A stretch of 64,000 bases of DNA, taken from the NCBI RefSeq assembly GCF_016587355.1, contig NZ_BNJF01000003.1, forward strand, positions 496,001 to 560,000, given 5' to 3'. How positions within the stretch are numbered: position 1 is the stretch's first letter; each line of letters starts with the position of its first letter. The position numbers and the translations under genes were made by a program. The notes under the pieces are model-generated. The model worked only from the letters and a program-made list of their open reading frames with translations, was not told the DNA's origin and did no database searches. Of this stretch, positions 33,927 through 43,455 are shown piece after piece. The DNA is from Ktedonospora formicarum. GTDB lineage: Bacteria > Chloroflexota > Ktedonobacteria > Ktedonobacterales > Ktedonobacteraceae.

Positions 33927-35424
33927 GACTTCCCTCCTTCGTGCTTGTATCGACCCACACCAGAGGGATCTGAGCTACTACCCTGGTTCCTTCTCTGGAA
34001 CTAGATATGGTAAGGCGGCCAGAGAGTGCTTCCATGCGTTCACGCATACTCGTCAGTCCAAGACCTTTACCAACTATTCGCGCGGTGTCAAAGCCCTGGC
34101 CATTATCGCAAATACTCAGAGCAACCTCCTCTTCCTTCCAGCTCAATTGAATCTTCACCTCACTTGCTCTGCTATGGCGAACTACGTTGGCAAGCACCTC
34201 CTGAGACACGCGAAAGAGAGCCTCTTCAGATTGAAGAGGAGTCGTGCATCCCCCTTGCACGCTGACATCAACCGCAATCCCCACACGATGAGACCAGTCG
34301 CGTGCGTAATTCTGCAGCGCTATCGCCAGGCCAAGGTCTTCGAGGGGAGCGGGTCGCATCGCCTGGATTGCGGCACTCAGTTCCTGCTGTACCTGTTCAG
34401 CAATCTGCTCCACCTCGACCAGGTGCTGTTGCGCACCTTCGGGATCGCGTGGAAACAACTTACGTGCAGCGCGCACGAGAAGCGCGCTGGTAAATAGGTG
34501 CTGCTTGACCGAATCGTGCAGTTCGCGTGCCAGGCGATTGCGTTCCTCAGCCACAGCCAGGGCCTGACGCGTCGAGAGGAGCGATTTGATCTGCTCAGCC
34601 ATGCTGTTGAGGTTGCTAGCCAATTGCCCCAATTCATCGTGTGAACGGTCTTGTACGACGGCCTGGAAGTCACCACGGCTCCAGGCAGAGGCAGCCAGCG
34701 CAATGAGGTTCAGGCGATGAACAAGATTGCGTGAGACGAGGAGTCCTGTCACAGTACCCAACAGCAGAGCGAGCAGGAGAAAGGAGAAACCTGTTGGCTG
34801 CCAGATCGTCCAGAAGTCATCTAGCACAGCACCTGGACCAGTCGTCGTCCGAGTGGAGGCCTGGTCGGAGAAGACGGCGACCAGTTCCCCAATCACCTGC
34901 TTTCTCTGCCCTGGCACGGCAGCGACCAGGAAGTTCTTGCCATCAGAGGTTGTCCCCGCCATCTCTCCAGGAGAGTCCATAACGCGCTGTATGGTCGCAC
35001 GTATCTGGGGTTGCGCCAAGTATGTGGTGGTCCTGCTGTTTGCATCCGCAGCACACGTTTTCGACCCGGTCGACAGCAGTGCGAATTGATTGCAGGAAGC
35101 TGAAGCCAGAACGCGCCGCTGCTGATCCAGAACCACCACAAGCTGCACACCCCCAGCGTTCCTGCCTATCACCTCAAAAGTCAGCCAGTAACGCAAGGCC
35201 TCCAGGTCGGGAGTTGTCTGCTCCAGATAAGGAGCTACCTCAACAATATGCTGTTTCTCCAGCGCCGAAGCCTGAGAGGAAACGCTGGACTGTTGCGTCT
35301 CTCGCACGAACTGGAGGAGCGTCAGCGTTATCCCGGTGCTCAGGGTGGCAACCAGCGTGACGATGAGGTAGGACAAGGCCAATCGCCGGGAGATCCCTCC
35401 AGGTCGCCAGCGTATGCTTTTCAT
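33919..35424 (-). CDS. NarX-type sensor histidine kinase
   Basis: A 501-residue membrane kinase. TM1 lies at about 15-40, an extracytoplasmic sensor spans about 41-210 and includes Cys111 and Cys124, TM2 lies at about 212-231, followed by HAMP (HRLNLIALAASAWSRGDFQA). HisKA_3 has phospho-acceptor His303 in RLARELHDSVKQHLF. The ATPase part has SQEVLANVVRHSRASEVKIQ, DNGQGFD and GKGLGLTSMRERMEAL. The signal is unknown. The partner is the overlapping NarL-type regulator; the ABC exporter genes precede it by 90 nt. Confidence 0.93.
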   Translation of the reverse strand: MKSIRWRPGGISRRLALSYLIVTLVATLSTGITLTLLQFVRETQQSSVSSQASALEKQHIVEVAPYLEQTTPDLEALRYWLTFEVIGRNAGGVQLVVVLDQQRRVLASASCNQFALLSTGSKTCAADANSRTTTYLAQPQIRATIQRVMDSPGEMAGTTSDGKNFLVAAVPGQRKQVIGELVAVFSDQASTRTTTGPGAVLDDFWTIWQPTGFSFLLLALLLGTVTGLLVSRNLVHRLNLIALAASAWSRGDFQAVVQDRSHDELGQLASNLNSMAEQIKSLLSTRQALAVAEERNRLARELHDSVKQHLFTSALLVRAARKLFPRDPEGAQQHLVEVEQIAEQVQQELSAAIQAMRPAPLEDLGLAIALQNYARDWSHRVGIAVDVSVQGGCTTPLQSEEALFRVSQEVLANVVRHSRASEVKIQLSWKEEEVALSICDNGQGFDTARIVGKGLGLTSMRERMEALSGRLTISSSREGTRVVAQIPLVWVDTSTKEGSHG

Positions 35425-35513
35425 CGAATCTTCCTCCAGACTTCAGACAGTTCTGTGTAATATCTGCATCAGTATAGCATTACAACGCCGAATCCTAGTT
35501 TTATTGAACATAA

Positions 35514-37943
35514 TCATTCGTAGCGCAATAAATCAGCGATCCGCAAACGGGAGGCGCGTCGAGCAGGGATAATGCTTGCCAGCGTAACAATCAGAAGCAG
35601 AGCAGCCAGCATAACGAGAAAGGCCAGGGGATCGACCACAAAATCAACCGCGATGACCAGGCGACTGAAGAACTGCAAGAAGGCGTAGGCCAGAGGCAGT
35701 CCCAACAACGCGCCGAGGCACCAGGCAATACCGCCAAGTGTCAGACCTTCGACCCAGAAGATCTGCCCCACGCGCCAGCTACTGGCCCCCATTGCGCGCA
35801 CCAAACCGACCTCACGCTGGCGCTCCACGACCGAGGCGGTCAATGTACTCGCCAGTCCCAGGATGCCCGCCGCACCGGTGAGCAATGCAACTGCATAGAG
35901 CACCGCGTAGAGGACATAAAAGTTCCGTTGGTGTCGCAGGGCCTCATCCTGTACCAAAAACACTGGCCCAAGCCCAGTTCCTCTTCCCACCGAGCCACTG
36001 AGAATGAGATTGGTACCAACCGTATCGATCTGGTTGGCGAGCCGGTTCACCCCGGCAGGTGTGGAATCTTTTGCCTGGACTAGTAGCTTATTGACGTAAT
36101 CAGCAACACTGGCGGGAGGTGTGCCCTCAAACTGGTAGAGGGTCGTGACCGGCACCACAGCAGTACCAATCTGACCCAGACTATCAACCGCTTCATTCAA
36201 TGTGCCGATGACGGTCCAGTTGATAGGCTTGTTGCCCTCAAGGCTCGTGACGACCAATCTGCTGCCCACATGCAAGCCTGTCTGTGCAGCCACCGCATCG
36301 CTGATCAGCACCACATTGGTATCGCCCTCGCGCAGCCAGCGCCCGCTGGTGAGTTGGTAATGGTAGATTTGTGTCTGCGGCTCGACCCCCCAGAGCCCCA
36401 GTTTCCCCCAGGGCGTCTGCGCTCCAGCAACCCCAAAGCGTTCTATACGTCTCACATTCGGCAGTGTGTCCAGCTGGGTGCGTGCCTGGCTGTAGGATTC
36501 ATCCACGTAGACCTCGACGTCGGCATGGATGTGCGTCCAAGCCGAGCCAACTGTCTTGTTGACTGAGCCTGCTGCCGTTTGCACAGTAAGAAAGCTCGCC
36601 CCAGACACTGTGAGCATCAGGAGCGTCAGGGCGGCGCTCGTCCGCTTGCGAAAGACGCTCCGCAGTCCCAGCCAGATTATCTGCGGGACCCAGGTAAGAT
36701 ACCCTCCAATCCGTGCCAGCGCACTGGCACCCTTGCCTTTGTTGATCCCATAAGCAGCAAGGGCCGCGCGTACGGTAATGCGCGATCCGTTCAAGAGCGG
36801 CCAGAGTGAAGCACATAGGGGCACGCCAAACCCAAGTATCAGGCTAAGCGCAATGAGTTGTGGCGTTACGATCAGCGGGCCTTGCGCCAGAGGAATTCTT
36901 TGTGCAAGGAAAGAGGCGAGCCCGGCACCACTAAGAATGCCCAGTACAAGCCCCGGGACCGTCGCCAACAGACTGTACAGACCAATCGAGAGCACGTAGC
37001 CACGCAGGATAGAGAAGCGTGTACCGCCGATGGCTTTCATAATGCCAATAGTAGCCGTTTGTTCCGTAACGAGTGTCGCCACCGTGTTCAAGAGCAGGAT
37101 GGCGCTCATCACCACTGCAAGCAGCGCCAGGATACGCAAGAGAGTGAAAATCCCATCAAGCTGGCGCAATTGCGCGATAATCGGCGTTGGGAAGCTGATT
37201 CCCAGTACGGTCACTCCATGACTGTGAAACAGCGGGCCAAGTGCCTGAGCTGTCGTGCTCACCTGTGTCATCGAGGCGAGCTTGATCGCGAGATGAGAGA
37301 GTCGGATCGGTCCCAGCGGAGGGGCCGTGGTCACATCGGTAAATGCTGGCAGGCTTTGGAGGGCATTCTCACCCATATAGCCGCGCGCGCTATCCGTCGT
37401 AGCAGGGTTCACTCCAGGCGTACGCGCCAATCCCACGACGCGGAGTCGTGCTACCCCGTGAGCGGTATCCACCATTATCAGGTCGCCGATGGCGAAAGGC
37501 TGGATGGCAACATCCCCGTACTCCATCACAATTTCGCCCGCCCCCGGATAGTGTCCGCTGACTAGTTCAAATGGCGTGATGGGAGGATGTTGCAGATCAG
37601 GATAGCTGATGATCGTGAAATCAACGTGCCCAGGAGCTCGGCTGACGTGCCACTGCGTCATGAGCGTGGTCTCCTCCTGCACCCGCTCGATGTGAGGAAC
37701 TGCGAGGAGAGCGGGGACGAGTCGTGAGTCCAGTCGATTCACATCCACGACCAGGTCTGGTTGTGTCGCTTGATTACCAACACTAAAGGCAAAGGCGGCA
37801 AAGAGCTGATCCTGGGTAAGAGTAATCGCCGTCAGCCCGAAGACCCCAATGAAGATGCCCAGCACCACCAGCAGAGTGCGGCCCTTGCGTCTCGTGACGT
37901 CGGCCAATGATTTGCGCAGGCTTGCACTTATGTGATAACTCAT
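35514..37943 (-). CDS. ABC exporter permease with two FtsX domains (MacB-like)
   Basis: An 809-residue permease. An N-terminal TM (TLLVVLGIFIGVFGLTAITL) is followed by a large periplasmic-type domain. The first FtsX segment is LLNTVATLVTEQTATIGIMK, AIGGTRFSILRG. A second extracytoplasmic domain follows, then a C-terminal FtsX segment (ASVVERQREVGLVRAMGASS). Such permeases act as mechanotransmitters in lipoprotein, peptide or antibiotic efflux. It overlaps the ATPase gene by 4 nt. With the downstream two-component system it resembles stress-responsive export loci. Confidence 0.92.
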   Translation of the reverse strand: MSYHISASLRKSLADVTRRKGRTLLVVLGIFIGVFGLTAITLTQDQLFAAFAFSVGNQATQPDLVVDVNRLDSRLVPALLAVPHIERVQEETTLMTQWHVSRAPGHVDFTIISYPDLQHPPITPFELVSGHYPGAGEIVMEYGDVAIQPFAIGDLIMVDTAHGVARLRVVGLARTPGVNPATTDSARGYMGENALQSLPAFTDVTTAPPLGPIRLSHLAIKLASMTQVSTTAQALGPLFHSHGVTVLGISFPTPIIAQLRQLDGIFTLLRILALLAVVMSAILLLNTVATLVTEQTATIGIMKAIGGTRFSILRGYVLSIGLYSLLATVPGLVLGILSGAGLASFLAQRIPLAQGPLIVTPQLIALSLILGFGVPLCASLWPLLNGSRITVRAALAAYGINKGKGASALARIGGYLTWVPQIIWLGLRSVFRKRTSAALTLLMLTVSGASFLTVQTAAGSVNKTVGSAWTHIHADVEVYVDESYSQARTQLDTLPNVRRIERFGVAGAQTPWGKLGLWGVEPQTQIYHYQLTSGRWLREGDTNVVLISDAVAAQTGLHVGSRLVVTSLEGNKPINWTVIGTLNEAVDSLGQIGTAVVPVTTLYQFEGTPPASVADYVNKLLVQAKDSTPAGVNRLANQIDTVGTNLILSGSVGRGTGLGPVFLVQDEALRHQRNFYVLYAVLYAVALLTGAAGILGLASTLTASVVERQREVGLVRAMGASSWRVGQIFWVEGLTLGGIAWCLGALLGLPLAYAFLQFFSRLVIAVDFVVDPLAFLVMLAALLLIVTLASIIPARRASRLRIADLLRYE

Positions 37944-38704
37944 GAGAGCTCCTCTGAGGCTGCAGTAACCATCGCACTGGCTCTCTGTTGTCCGATAATA
38001 TGGCCGTCAAGCAGGTCGATGCGAGCATTGGCATGTGCCGCCAGCTGAGGATCATGCGTGACATAGATGACCGTCTTGCCCTGCCTGGTCAGGCTCACCA
38101 GCGTTTCGAAGATTGCTTGAGCCGTCTTTGAGTCCAGGTTGCCAGTGGGTTCGTCAGCCACCAGAACCGGTGGATCATTCGCCAGAGCTCGAGCCAGGGC
38201 CACGCGCTGCTGCTGACCACCCGAGAGTTCTGATGGCAGGCGCCCAGCCAGGGCTTCCATCCCAACTTCCGCGAGACAGGTATGGGTGCGCTCCTGCCAC
38301 GCCCGGCGCGGCAAGTTTCCTCCTAATTCCAGGGCCAACAACACATTTTCCCGCACGGTCAGTGTAGGCACCAACTGAAAAAATTGGAAGACAATGCCAA
38401 CGTGGCGTCCGCGCCAGCGCGCCAGTGCATCCTCATTCCTGGCCCGTAGCTCCTCACCGGCAAAGATCACACGCCCGCTGGTAGGTCGATCAATCCCTGT
38501 GATCATGTTCAGGAGTGTCGATTTACCGCTGCCGGAAGGGCCATTGATGGCAAAGAGACTGCCAGCAGGCACAATAAAGGTAATATCATCGAGGAGAACC
38601 GTTTTCTGAGCATGGGTCGCAATTGTTCGGCAAAGATGCTCAACCTGAATCAGGTCATCTCCTCTCGCGAGAGCAATTGACGGTCCTGTTTCCTTCGTTC
38701 GCAT
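37940..38704 (-). CDS. ABC exporter ATP-binding protein (MacB/LolD type)
   Basis: 254 residues from the ATG at 38704, with AAAGGAG 8 nt upstream; the longer frame to 38782 has no such site. Walker A is NGPSGSGKSTLLN, the Q-loop FQFFQLVPTLTVREN, the signature LSGGQQQRVALARAL, Walker B VLVADEPTGNLDSKT, and the switch His YVTHDPQLAAH. It is the first gene of the operon ATPase-permease-kinase-regulator. The Q(F/L)xLxPxLTVxENV pattern and DEPTGNLDS mark the MacB/LolD class. Confidence 0.94.
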   Translation of the reverse strand: MRTKETGPSIALARGDDLIQVEHLCRTIATHAQKTVLLDDITFIVPAGSLFAINGPSGSGKSTLLNMITGIDRPTSGRVIFAGEELRARNEDALARWRGRHVGIVFQFFQLVPTLTVRENVLLALELGGNLPRRAWQERTHTCLAEVGMEALAGRLPSELSGGQQQRVALARALANDPPVLVADEPTGNLDSKTAQAIFETLVSLTRQGKTVIYVTHDPQLAAHANARIDLLDGHIIGQQRASAMVTAASEELS

Positions 38705-38982
38705 ACTGTAAGCTCCTTTCACTCTGAGCAGACACAACAACAACGACGGGGGCAACAAGTGCCAGATGCGGTAGCAGGCCAAGTCCTGTTTTGTTCCCAG
38801 GAAGCATACCTGGAAAACGATCGGAATGGATCGCCCTCTGGTTGGATTGTGTACTGTCCGCTAGTTGGATTGTGCGCTCTTTTGTGCGAGGAGTTCCATC
38901 AGTGCGCTTTTTGGCAAAAGAAAAGACGATACTGCTGAGAACATGTCTTGTTGACAACCAGCGTACCCTGCTCAAAAGAGGA

Positions 38983-39030
38983 TTACAGAAACCCGAGCGA
39001 GAAAATCCCTGTGATTGATGACTCTGTTGG
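38983..39030 (+). repeat. Repeat copy C (partial)
   Basis: TTACAGAAACCCGAGCGAGA followed by AAATCCCTG matches the first third of repeat copies A and B. It lies in the 750-bp gap upstream of the ABC operon, which otherwise shows only the IS1182 fragment and no genes. Confidence 0.55.
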
Positions 39031-39138
39031 GAATTTTTGTTCAGACAATTCGTCAAGAAAAAGCAAAGGTGGTAAGGTGAGAAAAAGTATCACCTTGACT
39101 GAAATGGAGTAGAAGATGAGAAATAGTGGAGCATCCCC

Positions 39139-39279
39139 ATGTCCATGAAACCAAAGCGTCTAGTTGCAGTTCCAGAAACAACAAGCCGAATTGCCCATCG
39201 AGCCTTTCCCAAAGGAGGTGGGTACCTGGTGCCAGAGCACGGCCATCTGTGCATTCACCGCCTTCCTATCCATGTTTGA
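39139..39279 (+). pseudogene. IS1182-like transposase, N-terminal fragment 2
   Basis: 46 codons: MSMKPKRLVAVPETTSRIAH, RAFPKGGGYLVPEHG, then off-family residues and TGA. It has the same PETTxRIAxxAFPKGxxYL N-terminus as the fragment at 30483, but a different sequence, so it derives from another element of the class. No catalytic domain follows. The stretch 39280-39460 shows nothing recognisable. Confidence 0.55.
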
Positions 39280-39460
39280 AAAATAGAGGCATCCAGCAGC
39301 GGAGTTTGGCGAATAGTAGGAAATAGGCGCGAAACAGAGGAACGGCAATCTCGTAGATGACTCCAACTGAAGATGATATCAGAACGCTACGTGGGTACAC
39401 GTAAGAATCTCATCCACCACTTGTTTAAGTGGTCGTGTGGCGTCTATTGTCACGCCGCTG

Positions 39461-40231
39461 CTAAGTATATCTCTCATCTGGTCTATGTAGAATCATCTTA
39501 CAGAGCCGCTCAAACACACGCAGATTAGGAACCTCCCCATAGACAACATCAGCCCAGGCAAAGAGCTTGTTATATTTCTTGATCACTACATGACCTCGCG
39601 CGACCTGGAAATTCGCGACCTCGCTCCAGAGGAGTGATTTTCCTTTGTAGCTGAGACCCGATTGATCGAGAGTGAATGGACCATAGAAAAGTGATTGCCC
39701 CTGCTGGTAGCTCGCTAGGGCTTCTGGTAAGAGCAGATGTGTGGTCTCCTGCTCAATTATGCCTCCCAATGCCTGATTTGTCGAGAAGAAGTAGCCAAGC
39801 TTAAATTGACGACCATCTCTACGCTGAGGGGTATAGTCATGGGTCACACTATTCTTATTCCTTGTAAACCTATGCCAGACAATAACAATCTCGTCCCAAC
39901 GAATGACCTCGATATTATTGGTACGCACGGCGAGTAAGCCATGCTCGTAGACAAATATGCGCCTCTTACGTCCTCGATAGAGGATCATCAAGCCTGTGAG
40001 ACAACTCAGGACGATCAAGGCATAGATAGGCAGCCAGAGAGCAAAAAAAGACTTGTTTTCAGGGTCATAGGAGTGAGAGAACACAAACAGCATTACAATA
40101 GGAAGCAGCGCCAGGAGGATCATGTACACTCTGACATTGGGTGCAAACTCTCTGCGTAGTTCCCCTAGTTGGTAGGTCTCCACCATGCTTTGATAGTCAT
40201 ACCATTGGGAGTCTAACGATACAGGTTTCAT
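39461..40231 (-). CDS. DUF6585-family membrane protein
   Basis: 256 residues from the ATG at 40231 (GGAGAG 6 nt upstream). The ORF extends further upstream, but without a ribosome binding site. Two adjacent TM helices (VYMILLALLPIVMLFVF and FALWLPIYALIVLSCLTGLM) are followed by a PH-like cytosolic part: RIFVYEHGLLAVRTNNIEVI, RWDEIVIVWHRFTR, LLLPEALASYQQGQSLFYGP, VPNLRVFERL. The order and the LPxALxxYQxGQxLxFGPF signature fit DUF6585. Function unknown. Confidence 0.8.
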   Translation of the reverse strand: MKPVSLDSQWYDYQSMVETYQLGELRREFAPNVRVYMILLALLPIVMLFVFSHSYDPENKSFFALWLPIYALIVLSCLTGLMILYRGRKRRIFVYEHGLLAVRTNNIEVIRWDEIVIVWHRFTRNKNSVTHDYTPQRRDGRQFKLGYFFSTNQALGGIIEQETTHLLLPEALASYQQGQSLFYGPFTLDQSGLSYKGKSLLWSEVANFQVARGHVVIKKYNKLFAWADVVYGEVPNLRVFERLCKMILHRPDERYT

Positions 40232-40433
40232 TTGCAACTCTCCAATCCTCATTCGAAAGAGCAGGATAGGCATGATTCCGCATTTTCTATAACATCTATT
40301 CTTTCTATTACACGTATCTCCTATGTGAATCTCAAACAATGTGGGACAATGAATGGTATACACTGTTCAGCCTCATCTCATGCCCGTTATGCATTGTATT
40401 ATCTTGGTCGTGTGTATCCTGGGCCGAAACGCA

Positions 40434-40471
40434 CAAGAGCCGCGCCACCTCGGAGGGTGACGCGGCTCTTG
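40434..40471. terminator. GC-rich hairpin between divergent genes
   Basis: CAAGAGCCGCGCCACC pairs with GGGTGACGCGGCTCTTG with one mismatch around a short loop. It lies in the 570-bp gap between the DUF6585 gene and the rightward protease gene. A rightward frame (40339-40719) across it lacks a ribosome binding site and is not called. Confidence 0.5.
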
Positions 40472-40801
40472 CATCTTCGTACGGTACTGCTAGAGGTAAA
40501 ATCCCGTGTAGGGCGGGTTCTCGTCCGGGCCTCGGCAACTGGCTACTACTGGGCAGTCCACTGGCACTGGTGGTCCTGTTCTTCATGACCTTCTCGCCCA
40601 CTGTGGAAGGAATGCAAACCGGGGTGGCAGACGCAACCTGGCCATTGAGGTCCTGGCTTGGTTTGTGGTTATGGGTGTACTCATCATCCAGTGAAAACGT
40701 GTTTGGTCGGAGATTGTGATTTTGAGTGATTCAGCAGGTATGCGTCCTTTTTAATGTACGCCGTTTCTTATTCTGCTGTTAAGGAAGGAGAATCTCTATT
40801 T

Positions 40802-41671
40802 ATGGATGAGATGCATGATTCAACGACGCCCCCATCTGGGAAAGGGAACTTTTCCTCAGAGCCAATACAGGTTCCCTCTCCTGAAGAAATACCCTCCCTC
40901 CCAGCAAAACGCTCGCATGCGAAGGCATTCTGGTTTTTGCTCCTGTGTACAGCTATGAGTAGCCTGCTGATCATTCCCTATACCTTTGCATTACTCGGTA
41001 TCAATAATCCCAGTATGCCAGTTATTACAATCACTACTATCGCAGAGATTGTACAGGACGTTATTTTCTCAGCTATTGGCGCGGGCATAGGTCTCTGGTT
41101 GGGAAGTGGCATTGGATTAGGCGCGCCACCGCTGGAAGACTGGCTGAATGGGAGACGCGAGGCGGCACGTGCCTTCGTTAAAGGACTCCCCTTGGCCTTC
41201 ATTATCGGGCTCCTGGCTGGAATTATCGTCTTCATCCTGGCGGCTCTCCTTTCTCTCGTTGCGCCTATGAAAACTAGTGAGCCTGCTAACCTTCCCTCAG
41301 CCTGGCAGGGCTTTCTTGCTGCGATCTCAGCAGGTATTCGTGAAGAGATCTGGACACGCTTAGGTCTACTGACACTTTTCGCCTGGCTCGGAACAAAGAT
41401 TGTTCGCGGTGGGCGTCTCTCGGCATCCATATTCTGGATAGCAAATATTCTGGCGGCTCTCATTTTCGCTTCATTGCATTTCACGAATGCGGCTATTATT
41501 GGCGCATCGGGCGTGGCGATGGTGCTCAATATTCTGCTGCTCAATGGTATTGTTGGTCTGACCTTTGGGTGGGTCTACTGGAAGCGTGGCATTTTATTGG
41601 CAATGGTAGCGCACTTTGCCTGCGATATCATCCTCCATGTTATCCCACCACTGCTCGTTGGTAAGTTTTAG
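40802..41671 (+). CDS. CPBP-family intramembrane glutamic endopeptidase
   Basis: 289 residues from the ATG at 40802, preceded by AAGGAAGGAG. A hydrophilic, Pro/Ser-rich N-terminus (about 45 residues) is followed by about seven TM helices. The CPBP (Abi/CAAX) motifs are present: EExxxR in AGIREEIWTRLGLL, the first His in FASLHFTNA, and the last His in VAHFACDIILHVI. These proteases cleave in the membrane and include CAAX-prenyl and bacteriocin-immunity types. Only 60 bp separate its stop from a solo TnpB-element end. Confidence 0.85.
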   Translation: MDEMHDSTTPPSGKGNFSSEPIQVPSPEEIPSLPAKRSHAKAFWFLLLCTAMSSLLIIPYTFALLGINNPSMPVITITTIAEIVQDVIFSAIGAGIGLWLGSGIGLGAPPLEDWLNGRREAARAFVKGLPLAFIIGLLAGIIVFILAALLSLVAPMKTSEPANLPSAWQGFLAAISAGIREEIWTRLGLLTLFAWLGTKIVRGGRLSASIFWIANILAALIFASLHFTNAAIIGASGVAMVLNILLLNGIVGLTFGWVYWKRGILLAMVAHFACDIILHVIPPLLVGKF

Positions 41672-41720
41672 CTCTCAGCTCGTTTTTTAATGAGTTTGAT
41701 TGTCAAACATTTTAATTGGT

Positions 41721-41812
41721 AGTAAGACGAGCGAAAAGCTTGCTGTCAGCGTTGAAGCAGGAACCGAACACCGTGTATGGCCTGTCCATATATGGGTCAG
41801 TTTCGGAGAACG
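41721..41812 (+). repeat. Solo right end of the TnpB element (inverted relative to the other two)
   Basis: Read leftwards from 41812, CGTTCTCCGAAACTGACCCA continues to match the right ends at 566 and 53681 for about 90 nt, ending near GACGAGCGAAAAGC. No tnpB coding sequence is attached. It is a solo end that could still carry part of the guide-RNA scaffold. Confidence 0.7.
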
Positions 41813-41929
41813 GTCATTCCACAGGATTCACGAAAGAAACAGGCGGGAATCGAGCTTCCCACCTATTTCCTGCCTCTTACCGGCTCAGCCTAGCTTCCAA
41901 CACATTGTCGCCGGGGTCTTAGGCCAATC

Positions 41930-42244
41930 TCAATATGGAAATCTTTCATAAACCGCTCGTTCAATTTCAACCTTCCATTGTTTCAATTTTTCCTGAGGAT
42001 TGAAGTGTTGTCGTTGGTTTTCCGCTGCCATAACTTTCTGTGCGTTCTTAAAGGCCTCTTCGCTTTCCCAGACGGCGGTCGTTATGATGTTGTACCGACT
42101 TGCTCCCGCTTTCTTTTCATAGACATATCCTTCAACAAAGCCCGGCAAGGTTTTGAGGAAGGCTAGTATGCCACGTGTACCCTCCAAAAAAGCAGTTCTC
42201 GATTCCTCGGGAACGATAAAGATGTCAATCAAAACGTTTTGCAT
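41930..42244 (-). CDS. Antibiotic biosynthesis monooxygenase (ABM) family protein
   Basis: 104 residues from the ATG at 42244, with AAAGGAT upstream. The ferredoxin-like ABM fold is seen in VLIDIFIVPEESRTAFLEGT, LKTLPGFVEGYVYEKKAGAS and YNIITTAVWESEEAFKNAQK. Such small dimers act as cofactor-free oxygenases or heme-degrading enzymes, but many have unknown roles. It is a single gene. Confidence 0.85.
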   Translation of the reverse strand: MQNVLIDIFIVPEESRTAFLEGTRGILAFLKTLPGFVEGYVYEKKAGASRYNIITTAVWESEEAFKNAQKVMAAENQRQHFNPQEKLKQWKVEIERAVYERFPY

Positions 42245-42376
42245 CGTATTATCCTTTCGTACGTTGAGAAACTCAAGGCTCTTTCTGCCTTGGAAACATG
42301 GGTGTGAATATGCACTCACAACTCTCTTAGAGAAAAGTCAACCGGACAATATGTATGAAAGATTGCCAAACTGCTT

Positions 42377-43252
42377 TTACAGATGCTGCAACCAGCTCGC
42401 GATGGCCTGTCCAATCTCGTCAGGAGAATCCTCGTGGAGATTATGCAGCCCTTTCACGATCACTGTGCTCTGTGCAGGCCAGGCGCTGCAAAACGCATGC
42501 TGACTTGGCACCACCCTACCTGGATCTCCCTGAATATATAATTTGGGGACGAGACTGCTGGCAAGCCATTCTCCGTAGGCCGTGACGATCTCGATCACAT
42601 CGGCTGGTTCTCCATCAATCGGAAGCTGACGTGCCCAAGAGAGCGTGGGGCGGCGCCCTTCACCAGGATCTGCGAAGGGGCGGCGGTATTCGTTCATCTC
42701 TTCCTCCGAAAGGGCGCGCAGAATACCAGCTGGCATGTTGAACTCGATGAACGAATTTTGTTCCAGCGCCATCTGTTCGCCTGCTGGCGAGCGCAACTTC
42801 TGGAAGACGTTGCGTGCTGTTTCTGAAGACTCATGGGAGGAGAACGGCATGGCAATCGCTTCCATATAGGCGATGCCGCGCACCGCCTCCGGGTGGCGAT
42901 ATGACCAATCGAAAGCCAGGACCGATCCCCAGTCATGCCCAACCAAAGTGACTCGTTCACGTACCCCCAACGCTTCAAGCAGCGCGTCGAGATAGCGGCG
43001 ATGCTCAACGAAGGTATAGGAGCCGGGTCCACTCTCCGGCAGCTTCTGTGAATCGCCCATGCCGATGAGATCAGGGGCAATAATGCGCCCGGAACCCTGC
43101 ACATACGGCAGAATGTTGCGCCAGCTATAAGAGGAATTGGGATTTCCATGCAGGAAGACAATTGGGTCGCCCTGACCTTCATCTACATATGCCATCTCTA
43201 ATCCCAGAACAGGCTTCCGCTTTTTTTGATAGGGAAATTCTGCGCTGATCAT
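42377..43252 (-). CDS. dhaA: Haloalkane dehalogenase (HLD-II type)
   Basis: A 291-residue alpha/beta hydrolase that hydrolyses carbon-halogen bonds. The catalytic pentad is readable: Asn37 (FLHGNPNSSY) and Trp108 bind halide, Asp107 (LVGHDWGSV) is the nucleophile, Glu131 (AYMEAIAMPF) is the acid, and His270 (VKGLHNLHEDSP) is the base. The acid after strand 6 and the Asn/Trp halide pair are features of the DhaA/LinB subfamily. Length is normal and no signal peptide is seen. Relatives include luciferase-like enzymes, so activity should not be taken as proven. Confidence 0.88.
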   Translation of the reverse strand: MISAEFPYQKKRKPVLGLEMAYVDEGQGDPIVFLHGNPNSSYSWRNILPYVQGSGRIIAPDLIGMGDSQKLPESGPGSYTFVEHRRYLDALLEALGVRERVTLVGHDWGSVLAFDWSYRHPEAVRGIAYMEAIAMPFSSHESSETARNVFQKLRSPAGEQMALEQNSFIEFNMPAGILRALSEEEMNEYRRPFADPGEGRRPTLSWARQLPIDGEPADVIEIVTAYGEWLASSLVPKLYIQGDPGRVVPSQHAFCSAWPAQSTVIVKGLHNLHEDSPDEIGQAIASWLQHL

Positions 43253-43455
43253 ACTCGTTGTTCACTCCTTATCCTATTCCAGGGCCTACTCGGTTGCTCC
43301 CCCCTGGAAATGTATTTCTTTGAGTATGCCTGAAGTATAGCTTTTCATGGACGAGCTGACTTCGCCACTTCTGGTGATAGCGCGGGTGATTTTCAGAGGT
43401 AAGGAGCAGGTGATATCGATGGTTGCCTGTTTGCGAGAACCCCAGCAGGGAAAGA
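43253..43455. other. Intergenic, convergent end of the LuxR regulator and dehalogenase promoter
   Basis: About 200 bp with no coding frame. It must hold the leftward promoter of dhaA. Confidence 0.4.

Noticed and set aside
36858-37565. 235-codon frame antisense to the ABC permease
   Set aside because: The permease on the opposite strand has two clear FtsX domains; this frame is Arg/His-rich and has no motif.
40339-40719. 126-codon rightward frame upstream of the CPBP protease
   Set aside because: It crosses a hairpin, lacks a ribosome binding site and shows no motif; it also overlaps the upstream region of the divergent DUF6585 gene.
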